The position numbers and the translations under genes are program-made. From positions 9,176,001 to 9,240,000 of the forward strand of contig NC_026657.2 in NCBI RefSeq assembly GCF_000004075.3: a stretch of 64,000 bases of DNA. Direction: 5' to 3'. Shown here one piece after another: positions 48,201-63,361 of this stretch (the stretch's first letter is position 1; the number at the start of each line of letters is the position of its first letter). The DNA comes from Cucumis sativus (Eukaryota; Streptophyta; Magnoliopsida; Cucurbitales; Cucurbitaceae). The notes beneath the pieces are model-generated. The model saw nothing but the letters and a program-made list of their open reading frames with translations. It did no database searches and had not been told where the DNA came from.

Positions 48201-50351
48201 GTAGATAATGAAACATATAATATATAGATATATAAATAAGTGTTAGATAGTGGAATACACCAAATATATATTGGTATGAAGAAAACAGTGGGTTAGCCTT
48301 AGGGTTGATAATGTGTTAAATTAATAATTAATCCCAATCTAAAAACAAGATTAAATTAAAAAGAAAAAAGTTAAACCAAAGAAAGGTTAAGTAAGAGGGG
48401 AGTAGTGGAGAATGCATTATATTTTTGATTGGTTAGTCCTAAAAGTAGAGTTCAAAATGGAATTGTGACAAAGAAACAATTCCCCTCTCATCTCTACCTT
48501 TATTAATGCAATTCCCTCTACCACTTTTTTTTTTTATGTGTCTTAAACTATTTTCATATACACCAAATAAATAACTCTCAAGAGTACTTCTTTTTTATTT
48601 TTTATTTTTTTAAAAATGATATTTCTTTCATATGTCTATGAACATAAAATGAAGTTTTTAGGTCAAATTTACAAGGATTTGCTTATAGTAGTCTTATATA
48701 TATATATATATATAACTTTAGTGTTTTAATATATAATCTAATTTTATTTTATTTTTTCTGTGCTTCAATTAAGAACGATATTTTCATTTAATTTCTTAAT
48801 ACACGACACAAAAAAGATTATGTTTTTCTCTCCAAACCTAGCTTAGATTTTTTTTTTTAAAGTATTAATCTAGAATAGATGACAAAACACATAAACTTAT
48901 AGGTACGTATAAGTAATGTTTATCAAACTAGACATTGATTTGTTTTGGCCTCATTTTTTTAATCATTTGGTCTTGAGAATTAATACTTTAAACACTTATT
49001 TCACCTATATTTTTTTATTTGTAAAATACTTTTTAATCGTTGTTTTAAAAAATCAAGCAATTTTTTTTAAAACTATAAAAAAACAAATTTAAAAATTTGT
49101 TCATATTTTTGGAATTTGGATATAAGAAACTCAACTATTTTGTATATATAAAAAAATTTAAACTATGGTAAGAAATTGATAGCCTTAATTTTACAAAACA
49201 AAAAAAAAATGAAAGTTTTTGGATTTTGATATTTGAAAAATTAAGCATATATTTGCTTTTAATTTCTTACCATGATTCGAATCTTTCTAAAGTACAACAA
49301 AGTTGAATTCTTAGTCAAATTTTAAAAATACTAATAAATATTTCAAAACGACTTTTTAAGTTTTCAAACTTGGCTCGATGTTTGAAAATCTCGATAAAAA
49401 GTAGCTAGATAAAAAAAACAAAAAGTATATAAGTAAAAAAGATGTTGGGAGACTTAATATTTAAAAATAAAATATTTATGTAATGAATACCAAACAAAAC
49501 TATCTAAAATGTGGAGAATTATGAACATGTACCCATAAAAAAAAAGAAGAGAGAAAGGTCAGAGTGTACATCATTTCACTTCTCATCAAGGGAAATAGTA
49601 GAGTGTGATTGGTGACAAATGTTTGAGTCACATTTCCAAAAACGAAAAACAAAAAAGAAAGAAAAATAGGTTATGAAGATATTGGAGAGGCCTGCAAGTT
49701 GAGAGAAGATATAGAATAATTGAAAAAAATTGTTGGTTGTGATTTCATGATTCCATAACATAACATAACAGTGTAGATCTGAATGATAATAGATTCCCCC
49801 AATTGCATGCACACATTGTACTTTGAGATTCTCATCCACTTCCTCCCCTATAACCCTAATTAAACCCACAATTTTTATTTAGGGTATCCCTTCATTTTAA
49901 GCCTTATTTTCCCACAACTTCCCACTTTCTTTTTTCTCTCTTTATATATTTATCAACACACATCTCAATAAAGTTTTGTTACATAATAATCGTTTGACTC
50001 TCTTTCCTGCTGCTAGACGTTTGGTACATTATACCTTGTACTTTTGACTACCAACAAAATGCCTAAATTATGTTTCAATGGTTTTTAAAAGTATTAAATA
50101 TTTAAATAATAATGGTTGTAATTTCCTTTTTGTTTTTGGATAGATTGAAAAATCCAATTCCTAAATGGAGTTGGGTGATTGATTAGATTTTGAGAGTAGT
50201 ATATATATATGGAGAGAGTGATTTTAAAAAGTACTAAAATGAACTTTGTTATATTTTCAATCACCCAATTTCAAACCATTATTGATTAAATTTGATCAAA
50301 ATTTGGAATGAACGAATTAATTAGGGAAGAAAGCCGATTTGAATAGAAACA

Positions 50352-50377
50352 AAAGAAGAAGAAGAAGAAGAAGAAGA
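50352..50377 (+). repeat. (AAG)n microsatellite
   Basis: About eight uninterrupted GAA/AAG triplets in non-coding DNA. Confidence 0.85.
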
Positions 50378-53300
50378 GATAGAAGAAGTAATGTATTGTT
50401 TGGAGTGTGTGTTAGTGGGTGAACACAAAGAGGGAGCATATATCCAACGTCATCCACACTCACATCCAAAAAGGTAATGTATATATGGATAAATTAGATC
50501 CACATTTCTTACAACCACACCATACACACCTCTTCTCCAATATGCATATCATCTTATGCCACCTTTTCTTTTTTTCTCTCTTTAATTTAATAGGAATGAA
50601 CAAGTAAAGAACACCCAAAAAATACTGTTGGTTTTGTAGGGTTAGGTTTTCCCTTCAAACCAATTGTCAAGGTCTTGGTTAGTATCATTTGTTGGACCTT
50701 CAAGAATTTTTTAAGCCACAAGTGGGAGAAGTGCTATAGTATATATATGTGTGGATATAATATTAAATTTAGGTAGAACCCTCATGTTTAAGCTTTTTGG
50801 TTGTTTGTACGTGTTTTATTTGGTAATCATTTTGGTTTTTGTAAATTTAAGTCTATTTCACTCAATTTCTTACTATTGCTATAGCTAGTAGCATAAACAA
50901 GGGTTGGAATTTTAACCAAAGTTACAAAAGAAAATAAAAAAAAGGTTAATAAGAGCTATTTTTTTAGGTTTTAGAATTTGACTTGATTTGAATAAGAATT
51001 GATTAGAAAAATGAGAAAAGAAGAAATTTAATTATAAAATAGAGGTGGAACATAAACCCTAAAATTTAAAAATAATAAAAATAAAATAGTTACTAAACAT
51101 GAAGTTAATGAATTTTCAAATCAGTAATTTATCTTCCGTAGTATACAAACAATACTTCTAAATAGTCTTCTTTCACATCCCACCAAATCAAAAGGTTCCT
51201 TTCACCAAAAACATGTTCTATTTTAATTCGTTGTCAAACGCTTTTTTAATCCTCAAATTAAGATTCGAATAAGTTGTAAGTTAAATTAATTTTAAATACT
51301 CCACAAAATGTTTAATTAATTATTGTCCTTGTTTAGATTCCTTGTTATCAAGATGTAGTCATGTTTATATCATAATTAAATATAAACACATACACATTCT
51401 TCTTTCTCTTTTTCTTTTTCTTTAAGCCATCAAAGAAATATATTAATAAATAGTTGCAAAAACCTTAAGTTGTTTAAAATACACGACTTTGTTGTATTAT
51501 AATAATTATATCTCAAACCTAAGTGGTTAATTAGGTTATCTTAAGAGATGTCTATTTGAGATTTAATCTTATCATAAAAATCATATAATTAATCATCCTT
51601 TTAAAGAAAATGAAATTGAACTCCACATTGTAATCCACATTCATATTTTTTTAAATTTATTTCTTACCATTTGTAATCAACCTATAATTTATCAACACAA
51701 TGATGTAACTATATATATATTGAAAAAAATAATCTGTAATATGAGTTTTCTTCTAGTTAATTTTTAGGGTTAAATTGAAATTAAAGGGGTTAATTTGCAG
51801 TCGTAGAAGCTTATATTATCCGTTCATTATTACGTCATGAGTTAATTATCTTATATATTAATCTATGTTGCTCTTGCAATGATTAATTAATTGTTTGATT
51901 ATTTTAGGTAAGTGAGCATATTATTATTGTCGTCTAAATGTTCATGTTTTTCATAAAATACTAACCTAATCTAAATTTATGATATAAAATAATTTAAACT
52001 ACAAAAGTTGTGTTATAAATTTTGAAGTTTATATTAATTAGTTCTTAAACATTCAGTTTCTTAAATTTTAATTTTAAATTTAATACATTAATTAATTTTT
52101 AAATATTTCAATTTTCTTAAACAGCATATTAAATAGTTTAAAATTTTACTATAACTTTTAAAAATCCAAAAATTCAAAGGAAATTAAACTTTGTAATCTA
52201 ATTTATAAATTATGATTACTCTCAGAAAGTCTTTCATTTTGTTTTCCTTCTTTAATCAAATTTCCACTCATACTAACAAAAACTAAACCGATTGATTTCC
52301 TTCTTTTTAGTTTATCGATGATGATACTTTCTACGAGGCTTATGCCTTAAATTCTCATACTTTCATCTTTCTAATCGTATTAATTAAAAAATATCATATA
52401 TATATTTCTTTCGAAATCGAAAGTTTCGAATTTCTCTGTAAAATTACAATAAGAAAAACATTAAACTATTCTACTTCCGTGGTTATAAATAAATCTTCAA
52501 GCCATTTTTTTTTTCCTTTTGGGGATAATATACATATATATGAGTGATATAATTAAGCTATGACGATTAGCATCTAATTTATTAAAATTGTACTTACTTA
52601 GAGTGTACAAACATAACTGTAGGTAAATGTCAAAAAGATTTTTTTTTTTTTTTTTTGTGTGATTGAAATAACATATTCTTATTCTATTTTGAAGTATTAT
52701 TAACTCTATTTAAAGGGTATATTTGCATATCTTTTTACATTCAATTCTTAAGTAGTAATACTGTCTCAAGGAATTTTTTTTTTCTAATAAAAGTATCATC
52801 TATCATATCAATCCTACTGCTACCTTGAACCCATAAAAATTAATAAACAATTAATAAATGGTGCTAATTACTAATGTTTATCAACATTATTCTCAACTAG
52901 AAATTATATTTTCAAATGTAGTAAAGTAATAAAATGACTATATATATGTGTGTATATGTAAGATAAGTGTAAACAATCAAATCTTTATTTTTTTTAAAAA
53001 AAATTAAAAACTATATTTATTTTTTTGCACGATTTTTAATCATAATTAAACTATTCTAAATAAACACTTAAAATTCCTATCTATTAATTTATATGTTTGG
53101 TATACGAAAATATTTATGGATATATGGAGACTTTTAAAGATGGAGCATTGATTTTTAATTTAGTAAAATGATGCGTATGAGTCAAGATTGATTTCGAAAC
53201 CCATTTGTAAATATCAATAAGTAGTTAATGACAACCTAAAATAGAAATGAATAAGTGGAAGTATTTTTTTATTTTTTTGACAAATTTCAATTCTCTAATT

Positions 53301-56300
53301 AAGATAAAATCAAAATGTTACCATAAATTAAAATGTAATACAAGGAATTATTCTTTCTGCATCTCCTTCTAGGTATTAAATAATTCTTCTTGAACAAGGA
53401 TTATTGAACATAGAGATGACAAAGTTGATTTTTTTCAAGTTTTAATACTGCCTCCCTTTACTTGTATCCTTCAAATTCTTTTCATAACTTTTCATGAGAT
53501 TTACCCATTTATATTTCTTTTTCTTTCAAATTATTAAATTAAACAATATTAAATTTACTTGCAATTTAAAAAATAAATCAAAATAATTGAGATTTTGGTC
53601 TAATCTCACGTATAAGTGGAAATATTCAAACCACAAAACTCTTAGTTAACGTTTACTTTGGCAATGCATTTCACCTCATTTTCCTTTTTAATGTATACAT
53701 TTATGATGCTCTTTTTTTTTTTGTTGACCTTAATCATCATAATTTACTCAATTAAATGACACATTTTGTATGACATTAGTACTTGTTGATTAGTCTAAAA
53801 AAGAGTATTTGTTGATTATTCCTCATCTATTGTTTTGTAAGAAGTACATGCATGGTATCATCATATCAAAATTAATGATTAGGATATGATAGGGTTGATG
53901 ATAGAACACATCACATCACAATTTTATTAAAATTTAATAAAGATCTAGTAATATGAGTTTGATACAAACTTCTACAAGAATAGATAGACAAATTATAAAT
54001 CTGAACTCAATTAATTTAGGTAAAAATCTTCAATCAAGTTGTAGAAATTTTGAATAATGCAACTCACGTAAGTTTGAAAAAAAAAATGTGTTTATAGTCT
54101 TCCTAGTTTCTAGTTGGTAAGGTCTACATATTATATGTATTTTGGTCTTTATATATTTCATTTTTTTTTGTACATAAAATGTTCATTTTTTCATTATATT
54201 TTTTTCATTCTTTATGATTTCAAAATGTAAACTTTTGGTCTCATACTTCTAAAAACGACCACACTTCTAAAAGCATTGATGGAGAAATTTTATATCAAAG
54301 AAGAAAAAAAATACATAAGATGGGACTTGAACGTTGATATAAAAATATCGAGACATGCATTTAAATTATCACTATGCTAACTATAATTATTGATTTTTCT
54401 ATATATACTATGTTAAGAACATAAAGTTGAAAGGGAGACCCGAACTCCATTGGACCCATACTAAATCCGTTGATGACTATAATGAAAATGATTTTTTTAA
54501 AAAAATACAATAATAATAAAAAAATAGTTAGATAAGTTAAACAAGTTGAGATAAAAATTTGGAAGAATTTACATAGCATTTATGTCACATTAAAGCAAAA
54601 TGATGGCAACATATATAGGAAGGTGCGAAACTATATGATATATAACTCTAATAGGGTTATGTTAAAAATAAAATTCATCACATGTGTTTGTCATCAACAA
54701 ATTACTACTCAAATCTATTTAATATGATCAATCTTCAGTCCACATGTGGAGTGACAATCGAAATATATTTAAAATATAATGCTTTTAATTACGTAAAATC
54801 AATTTTTATCTGATTTTCATAGGATCAAAATTAATAATAATAAAAAAACAGTTTCGAGAAATTTTAAAACATAATAAAATTTATGATGTTAACATGAAAA
54901 ATTGTTTTGAAATATTATTTTTTTCCCTTTTGTAGAGGTTAAAAATAAAAATATTGAATGATTAATAATCTATTTTGGTTCCAACTAGAAGAAAAAAAGA
55001 TATAATTCCTTTTGTCAAAAGAAATATTATTTCTGTCAAAAAGTGGGATCCAGTTAAGAGATTTATTTTGTATAGAATTTACCTTAGTTAAGACCTTTTG
55101 TTTGTAATACATAATTAATAAGCCATAATTTGTGGGTCTCCAACTTTTAATTAATTCCAATTAAGAAAGTTAAAATAAAAAGATTAGAAAGAGAAAAAAG
55201 TGAATTTTGTTTGAATATCTAAAAAAGCAATATGAAAATAAAAAAGATTATAAACACAATCAAATTCTTAAGAACATGATCTGGAATCACTATTAACTTT
55301 TTTTCTCATGAGATAATAATTGCAAATAACAAGATTTACAGCTTGAATTAATTAAAGAAAAAAGTATTTTTTTAAAATCAAATTTTTATTTAAATCCTTT
55401 TATTAAAAACGATTTTGAATTATTGCAAAAAAAAAAAAAAAAAAGAAAAGAAAACACTTCAATCTCTTTCACAAAATGGCTTTACTTTTAAAATTAAAGA
55501 CTTAAATTCCAAAATTAGAAGAAAAAAGAAAAGTAAAACAAAATCATTAGTTTGGATGTACCTCAAACTTTTCATTTTCTTTGCAATACAAGGCTATGAA
55601 TTTGCATAGTAATTACTTATAATTTCAACTCAATTCAAATCCACAAAAACAAATCAATTTGCATAGTAACTTTTAATTTCAACACAAATCCACTAAAGAA
55701 GGAGGAAAATATGGATTAGTTGCACAACTTGCACTCTTTTCTCTTCCCCTCTTTTTTCATTCTAAACGAACTCAAGCAAAACAAATGGTAAAGCTAAGTT
55801 TTCTAATACTAAGTACAAATCAAATAAAGTCTCAATTAATTATTATCACCCATTCTATTAATCCAAGACCACTCTAGAAATTTAAAAAACAAAGTCATGA
55901 AATGAAATGAAAAGTAAAAAAATGGAATAAATTGTGAAAATCATCCTAGGTTATAATATTATATAGTGTTGCAATTATATAGTGTTTAGTAGTCGATCGA
56001 AGTCATTGTTATGTTGGACTATGGGGTTGGTATGAGTGAATTGAGTTGATTTTTGGGTTCATGGAGTGGATCTCGGTAGCTGTAGAAGTGGTGTTGGGAG
56101 GAGGAGGAAAAACTTCTGATAATTACAAGGGTTGAAAAGAAAGAGAGAAAGTGGTATATGTTTGCAATATTGAGAAAGGTGATTAAGAAAGAGGGAAAGG
56201 GTTATTTATGTTAAAAATTTGTCCCTTGCACGCTTCCGATATAAATTATGAATTATAAAATATAATAAAAAGAAAAGAAAAGGGGGGTTTAGATTATTTT

Positions 56301-56326
56301 TCCAAAAAGGCGAAAATCAGAAAGGC

Positions 56327-56333
56327 TATATAA
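56327..56333 (+). promoter_or_regulatory. TATA box of PHO1
   Basis: TATATAA inside GGCTATATAACC, 122 bp before the ATG. It predicts transcription starting near 56360 and a leader of about 90 nt that contains a (GA)n repeat at about 56401-56420. No P1BS (GNATATNC) was spotted nearby by eye. Confidence 0.65.
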
Positions 56334-56448
56334 CCAAACCCATCTCCATTTCCGCGCATTCTAATCTCTCTCCATTTTATTTCTCTCTTTTCACATAATA
56401 AGAGAGAGAGAGAGAGAGAGTGAGAGAGTATTTATTAAAAAAAGAAAA

Positions 56449-59400
56449 ATGGTAAAGTTCTCGAAAGAGCTGGAAGCTCAACTCATTCCTGAATGGAAAG
56501 ATGCGTTCGTTAATTACTGGCAACTCAAAAAACTGGTTAAGCGAATTAAACTCTCTCGAATCCCTAAATCTCCTCCCCCCTCCGCTACCTTCCCCCTACT
56601 CTCTTCTCTCGCCGATAACTTCCGCCGCCGCCGACGATCTATCTCTCAGGTACCATCACCGATCATCTCTTTTTTCTTTTAAACGCCTTTTGTTTCCCGT
56701 TTCCATTCATTTTACGATATGTATCCAATATTCATTATAATTTGTTCCATTTCATTCATTCATTAATGCTTATACCGAATTCCCGTATATCTTGGTTTCC
56801 GTTTTCCTTTTTTTTTTTTTTTTTCTTTTCTTTTTTGTGAAATTCCCTAACAGTACCCAAACTTTACTTCGAAGAATATATAATAACTTTTAAAAGAATA
56901 AGGTTATTAAAAAAAAATGAGTTATATCAGTTGGGTTTTGGGCTCCCATGCTTTTTGTATTTTGCTACTCAATCCACGTATTATAGTTTGTTGTTTTAGT
57001 TTTGAATTGAATTGAATTGAATTGGAGTTGTTAATTAATGGTCAATTTTCATTGTGAAAACGGTTTGTTTGAAGTTCATGCATGTCCACGGAACCATCGT
57101 GATTCATTGGAAAGAAAAACCAAAAGATGTATCAGATACTATTTGAAAACGACGTTTTTGTTATTATAATGATAAAAATTAAACCCTGGCCAATTAGCCA
57201 TCCTAACAAATGAGGCTTCTTTTCTCTAATCACTTCTTTCTATATTTGTTTTTCTAAATTAAGAAATTCAATCTTATTTTTGATTTGTAGGTGAAGAAGA
57301 ATGAAAGCCTTGAGGATGGGAATAGTAATAATGAAGATCGTCAAACCGAACTTTCTCAGTTTTTCTCCGAAGAAGACGAAGTACAATTTTCAATTTTATT
57401 ATTCTCTTGTCTAAAAAATAATGAATGAATGAATTCGAATACAATTGCATGTTGTGGGGGAAATTATCTTTATGACTTTAATTTTGGTAACTTATTTATA
57501 GGTGAAGATATTCTTTGAGACTTTGGATGAAGAATTGGAAAAAGTAAATGAGTTTTATGGAAGTAGAGAGAGTGAGTTTGTAGAGAGAGGGGACAGTCTA
57601 AAGGAACAACTAGCGATTTTGGTTGAATTCAAACGCATTCTTGAAGATCGCCGCCGTAAATCTTCCCCCTCCTCCGCCCCCACATTCTCCCGCTCCTCCT
57701 CCTTCTCTCCCCGTCACTCCAACTTCTCCGGTAACCCTTCCCTTATTTATTTACACGTAATTAAAATAAAATAAAATATTCTTGAAATTAAATTAGTGTT
57801 TCATTTTTAATTAATAGCAGGCTATAAATTCTAAAAACATAATGGTGTATTTATTTAATCAGTTTGGATAGAAATTAAATATAAAGTTTTATTATTTGAA
57901 ACGATATGAATCAAAACGGAACCTAAATGGATTGGAGGCTAAACTAAAAATGTTATTTTAGGCCAAAATGAATTTAGAAAGAGAGGGAGATCTAATTTTG
58001 GTTGCTTTGGTCAATTACGTCACTCTATGCTTTGCATTTTCTCCTGCCAATTATTATTACTTTTTGTATCTTTTTGTTTATGGTTGACAAGTGCTCCATG
58101 CTGATTCGTCATTTTTAATTTTATATAGTCAACTATTTGTTTTCTAATTTCTATTTCTAATCCAATGAATTTTACCATAGTATATTTTTCCACTAAACTA
58201 TCTTATTCACACAAATTAATTATTTTGGTCCTTCCTAGTTTTAGTTTAATTTTAAAGAGCTGCTAAAATCAACTTTGTCTTATGTATTAAATCTTTTGAG
58301 CTAATAATTTTTATTTCTTAAAAAAAAAGAAAAAGAAAATTAGATTAAAGAAATTAAACTAAAATAATTATAATAAGCCTATATGTGTTGAATGCAGAGA
58401 GGTCGGAATTAAACGAAACGTCGGCCGAAGTATCGGAGACGGATGAAGCAATAGCGGCATTGGAGAGGCACGGGGTTACGTTCATAAATGCGGCCGTGAG
58501 AGGGAAGACAAAGAAAGGGAATAAGCCCAAAATGGCACTAAGAGTGGATATTCCAGCCACCACTCCGTCGAGGACAATCTCTGCCGTGATGGGAATGCTG
58601 TGGGAGGATCTGATCAACAACCCCAAGAAAGATGTCTCCGGCGACTCCATTAGCCGGAAGAAAATACAGTGGGCGGAGAAGATGATCCGAGGCGCCTTTG
58701 TTGAACTTTACAAAGGCCTTGGCCTACTCAAAACCTTCAGGTTCTCACTACTTTTTTTTCAAATATGAAATTATGTCTATTTACTTTATAATATATATTT
58801 TTTGAAGTACACAAAGAATATAAAAGTTTGCAATATTTGATATATCTAAAATTGTCCTTTTCATCATATAATTTACTATGTTTTTCTTTAAAATCAATGA
58901 TTGTATTGTGTAAGGACTAATTAAGCTCAAATTGGATGGTCAAATAATCCTTAAATAAGACACAATTGTTTTTCTTGAAGGAAAAGGAAAAAAACTGTTT
59001 TTTTCCTCCCTTTTTACACTTTATTAAGGAAATAAAAGTTTAAAATTAATTGAAATTTGAATTTTTTTATTATTAAATGATAAATGAATAGTGAAAAAAG
59101 CTAATTAATTACAGTTATTTTAATTCTCTTAATTTTCATTACTGGCATTAAAACCAAATGACTAAAAATGTGTATTTAGTGAAACCTACACCTAAAATCT
59201 AGGGACAAAACAGTATTTTTTTTTCCTAAGTAGAAAATAATACTTATGTTTCTTAAAGATTAAAACTAAAAGTTAAACAGCAAGTAAATGTTGAAATGAA
59301 TGAAGACTCATAACCACAGATGAAACTTATATTAATTAGGTAATTATGTTATTAATGCATATTAACAGCAAAGCTTATGGGTTTGATTTCTTTATGAGCA

Positions 59401-62400
59401 GTTCACTGAACATGAAGGCATTCGTAAAGATTCTGAAAAAATTCGACAAGGTGATGAAAACATTAAATTATTAGTTAAATAACAATGTTAATTTTGTAAG
59501 ATTAAAGCAAAAACAATGTTTGATAGTAACTAATATGGTTGTTTTTGGTGAATTAAATAGGTGGCGAACCAAAAATCGTCGGTGAGTTATCTTCAAGAGG
59601 TGAAACAGTCACCCTTTATCAGCTCCGATAAGGTACGCATTAGTTAAAGAATTAATTAATTAAAAGATTAACTTAAGCCATTTAATTAAGTAATTCAAAT
59701 TTCTTCAAATATTAGAAAATATTTTATGAGACAACGATTTCCTGGCTGGCATGCATAAACACAATAAGAAGAATAAAATGAAGAAATTTAGTGGATTTTG
59801 AACTTTTGTAGAAAATGGGTGAAAATTAGAAAAGGAATGAATGAATGAATTAATATTAAATTTTTAAATTTGGGAAAAATGGTTTGTGTAATGAAGGTGG
59901 TAAGATTAATGGACGAAGTGGAATCCATATTCACAAAGCACTTCGCCAACAGTGACAGGAAAAAGGCTATGAAATATTTGAGGCCTCAGCAGCCTAAAGA
60001 TTCCCACATGACCACCTTCTTTGTTGGTAATTTTTCTAATTCTTAAATCTACCTTATGTTGTCTTAGTTCGGTTCGACTTTTCAAATACTTAAAAATATT
60101 CATATATGTGCATTATCTATCTATATATGCATGCATGCATTTTTTTTTCTTCCAACTTTAATTCACCTAATATTCAAGGTTGTGTTTTGACCTAATTTTC
60201 TTGGTTAAGTTGTTGAGAGGTGATAAAAGTGGTGCTGTTGGCCACTAATAAAGCTGACTTTTAGGAGTGAATTTAGATTATTGAATACACAAATAAAGTT
60301 TAACACAAACTCTAGAAAATAAAAAATAAATAATTAGTCTAAGTAATCATAATTTATTTGTTAAAACGGACATGATATCTTAGCTTTTTCTTTAAGTTTA
60401 GTGGCTTGAATCTCCACTTTCACGTTTTGTATTTACAAATATTGTACCTACAACCCAAAAAGTAGATTACAAGAATGGTTGATTATAATCTTACTCAATT
60501 GAATATATAAACATTGGTCAAAATGAATCAATATGGTTGTATTTAAAGATATAAATAAAGTCATTTCGTTCAAAAATGAATTTGATGTTCAACACAAGGC
60601 GCCCACCATGGTCAAAAAGTTTTTTTTTTTCTTTTCTTTTTGATCCTTAAGAAATTTGAAATCAAAGTGGTGTTTATTTTCCTTTTCTTTCTTTAGGTTT
60701 GTTTACAGGATGCTTTGTATCATTGTTTATTGTATATGCAACTTTGGCCCATTTGTCTGGTGTCTTTTCTCGTCCAAATGAAGTCTCTTACATGGATGCT
60801 GTTTACCCTATTTTCAGGTACTTTTCCATATTACTAATAAAAAAACTCTCTACTTGTTTTTTTTTTTAATCTTAATTTTACCTTAATTCACTCTTCTTTT
60901 GCAGCATGTTTGCATTGCTAAGTTTGCACATGTTCATGTATGGCTGCAATCTCTTCACTTGGAAGCAAGCAAGGATCAATTACAACTTCATTTTCGAGTT
61001 TCATTCGAGCACCGCACTCAAGTATCGCGATGCTTTTCTTATATGTACGACTACCATGACTGCTGTGGTTGGAGCACTCGTCATTCACTTGATTTTAGGA
61101 CTTACCGGTTTCTCACCTGTCCAAGTTGATTCCATTCCTGGTCTTCTCCTTCTTGTTAGTTCTTCAATCCCTTAAATCACATTGCATCATGTTGGATTTT
61201 ACATAACTTTGACAATGATGGTTTGAACTTACTTCTTTCAGATCTTTGTTGTCCTTCTTATATGCCCATTTGACATATTCTACCGACCTACACGCTATTA
61301 TTTTCTCCGCGTGTTCCGTAACATCATTTTCTCTCCTTTTTACAAGGTAGGCATCAGCAGTGTCTTTATTGATACATTATGGGATTGCATTGTAAGATTT
61401 GGTTTGTTAACAACTTCGAAATGTGTTGTTTCTTCAGGTTTTGTTTGTTGACTCTTTCTTGGCAGACCAACTTACAAGTCAGGTATATGATATTACGTAT
61501 ATGCACACATTGAGGGGGAAAAAGCTACTATTGATGCAAATTCTTAATCACTTTTGGCTTGTTTATGTTCCCAGATCACTCTGTTGAGGCTTGTGGAATC
61601 TGCCGTCTGCTACTTTACTGCAAGTTTCTTTGGAATGCATCGTGGCGATCTTTGCAAATCCGGGACATTGTACTGGGAGTTGGCTTACCTCATTTCATTT
61701 TTGCCATATTATTGGCGAGCAATGCAGGTGATTTTTGAAGTTCAATCATCATTCTGCTTTTCGATTTTTACGGCAAAAGGCCATATGTTAGATCAATAAT
61801 TCGACGTACTCAAACTGACACGTGATCTTACATGTTCTATGCTCTGCATTCTCAAGTGTGCAAGAAGATGGTTTGATGACAATGACATAGACCATTTGGC
61901 TAACATGGGCAAGTATGTATCAGCCATGGTAGCAGCTGGCGCCAGGCTTACATATTCTCGGCAAGACACCCGCCTTTGGTTTGTAATGGTCTTGGTCACT
62001 TCCTTTTTAGCGACAGTATATCAGTTGTACTGGGATTTTGCCAAGGATTGGGGAATCCTCAACCCAAAATCTCGAAATCCATGGCTCCGAGACGAGCTCA
62101 TCTTGAAGAACAAAGGCATCTACTACATGTCAATGGTGAGTTCTATTAGCTATAAGATTAGAAATCTATATTAGCCAAAAGAGCACTAAAAGTGATAAAT
62201 GAAATTATTTTCAGGTTCTGAATATGATCCTGAGAGTTGCTTGGGTGGAGTCTGTGTTACAGTTGCATAAATTGCACATTAGAAACGTCGAGTCGAAAAT
62301 GCTAGACTTCTTGCTGGCATCATTGGAGGTTATCCGACGAGGGCATTGGAATTTCTACAGGTATAGCATCTATCTTGTGTCCAACCATCTTGAAACATCA

Positions 62401-62579
62401 GTCTCAAGAATTTCATTCATAGGCTTCATCTTTCATATTTGACTAACCACATATTTCTCTATTATTATAATTCTCGATTACACTACAGATTGGAGAATGA
62501 ACAACTACACAACGTTGGAAAGAATAGGGCTGTGAAGACAGTTCCGTTGCCATTTCGTGATGCTGACTCCGATGGCTAA
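56449..62579 (+). CDS. PHO1: PHO1-type phosphate exporter (SPX-EXS)
   Basis: Exports inorganic phosphate, in Arabidopsis for xylem loading in roots; it acts at Golgi/endosomal and plasma membranes. There are fifteen exons: 56449-56649, 57291-57380, 57502-57730, 58398-58740, 59402-59450, 59561-59632, 59897-60026, 60697-60817, 60905-61154, 61242-61346, 61438-61482, 61575-61727, 61857-62135, 62215-62360 and 62489-62579, giving 767 codons plus TAA. The SPX parts are [20 protein letters not shown] at the start, [18 protein letters not shown] near residue 100 and [16 protein letters not shown] near 300; these lysine-rich helices bind inositol pyrophosphates in the family. Membrane helices begin near residue 375. 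The EXS domain includes [38 protein letters not shown] and [14 protein letters not shown]. The end, [15 protein letters not shown], resembles PHO1 itself and PHO1;H1. Which PHO1-clade member it is remains open. Confidence 0.96.
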
Positions 62580-63361
62580 GATCGATTCTTGAAAGTACAG
62601 GTCTGGTCCATAACAAAACTGACCTGAAAGAGAGGATGATGATGATCAACATAATACTACTAACGTATAATTTGAGATCTTTCTCATTCATCCGATTGTT
62701 CCAATTCACACTTGTGAAAGTACAAAGTGTAATTTCCGACGCATGGTCCCAAGCGACGACACTCTCGCTCGGCTCCTCTGACACGTAGTGATTCGATTGG
62801 TAAAATGTAACGTAATCCTATTTTCTCAAATTGTAAGGAATGCTTATTTCTAGTGAAGAATTAGTTGCTTGAATAGCAGCCAAATCGAAGCCTCCACAAA
62901 ATTTGCCCGTGTGTGTATAGTGTACGTGCTCATGATTACTCCAGAACATACCAAGATACAGTTAGCTTACAATTGCATCATCCTTAACAACAGTACCCAT
63001 GTACCTTGGAGAGTGAAATTAAAAAACAACGAACACCAATTTGGGAACACTGTTTTCTCCTAAATTTCTTTCGTTCTCTCTCATTTACTTTGTATACAAA
63101 TGGAAAGTTGAAACCATCGCATGACTAGTTTGAAAAACTTGCTCAGATCATTAGAGAAAAGTCACAAAATCTCGCAAGATTAATCACAGGGTTGTTGAGG
63201 AAAGAGTAAAAAAAGACCGAACAAACAAATAAAAAGCATATCAGGAACCAACTTCACTAACAATGGATGATCTTAACCTCTAATCAAACTTGTAAATACA
63301 TCACCACTCTTGTGTAAGAATACAAGACTACAAACAAGTAAACAATAAACATCTTAGGAAC
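62580..63361. other. Tail-to-tail spacer PHO1 / FAO
   Basis: Contains the 3' UTRs of both flanking genes. No further gene was recognised. Confidence 0.6.

Larger units (their letters stand above)
41977..56326. other. 14-kb stretch without recognisable genes
   Basis: Both strands were read for coding similarity, and no exon of a known family was found. Simple repeats include a T-rich tract at about 42600-42625, (TA)n near 44476, 47552 and 48697, and (AAG)n at about 50352-50377. The only gene-like signals are a site II cluster at 44093-44199 and a double telo-box at 45233-45247. The right end is the PHO1 promoter. Confidence 0.55.

Noticed and set aside
49576-49869. 97-residue minus-strand frame and surrounding fold as a gene or pre-miRNA
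   Set aside because: No known protein similarity, no strong foldback and no known miRNA sequence.
56020-56130. Possible minus-strand exon with a pyrimidine tract and CAG before it
   Set aside because: There is no room for upstream exons before the PHO1 start, and the peptide matches no family I know.
56062-56140. Small ORF beginning MEWISVAVEVV upstream of PHO1 as a possible uORF
   Set aside because: It lies upstream of the TATA box at 56327, so it should not be in the PHO1 leader.
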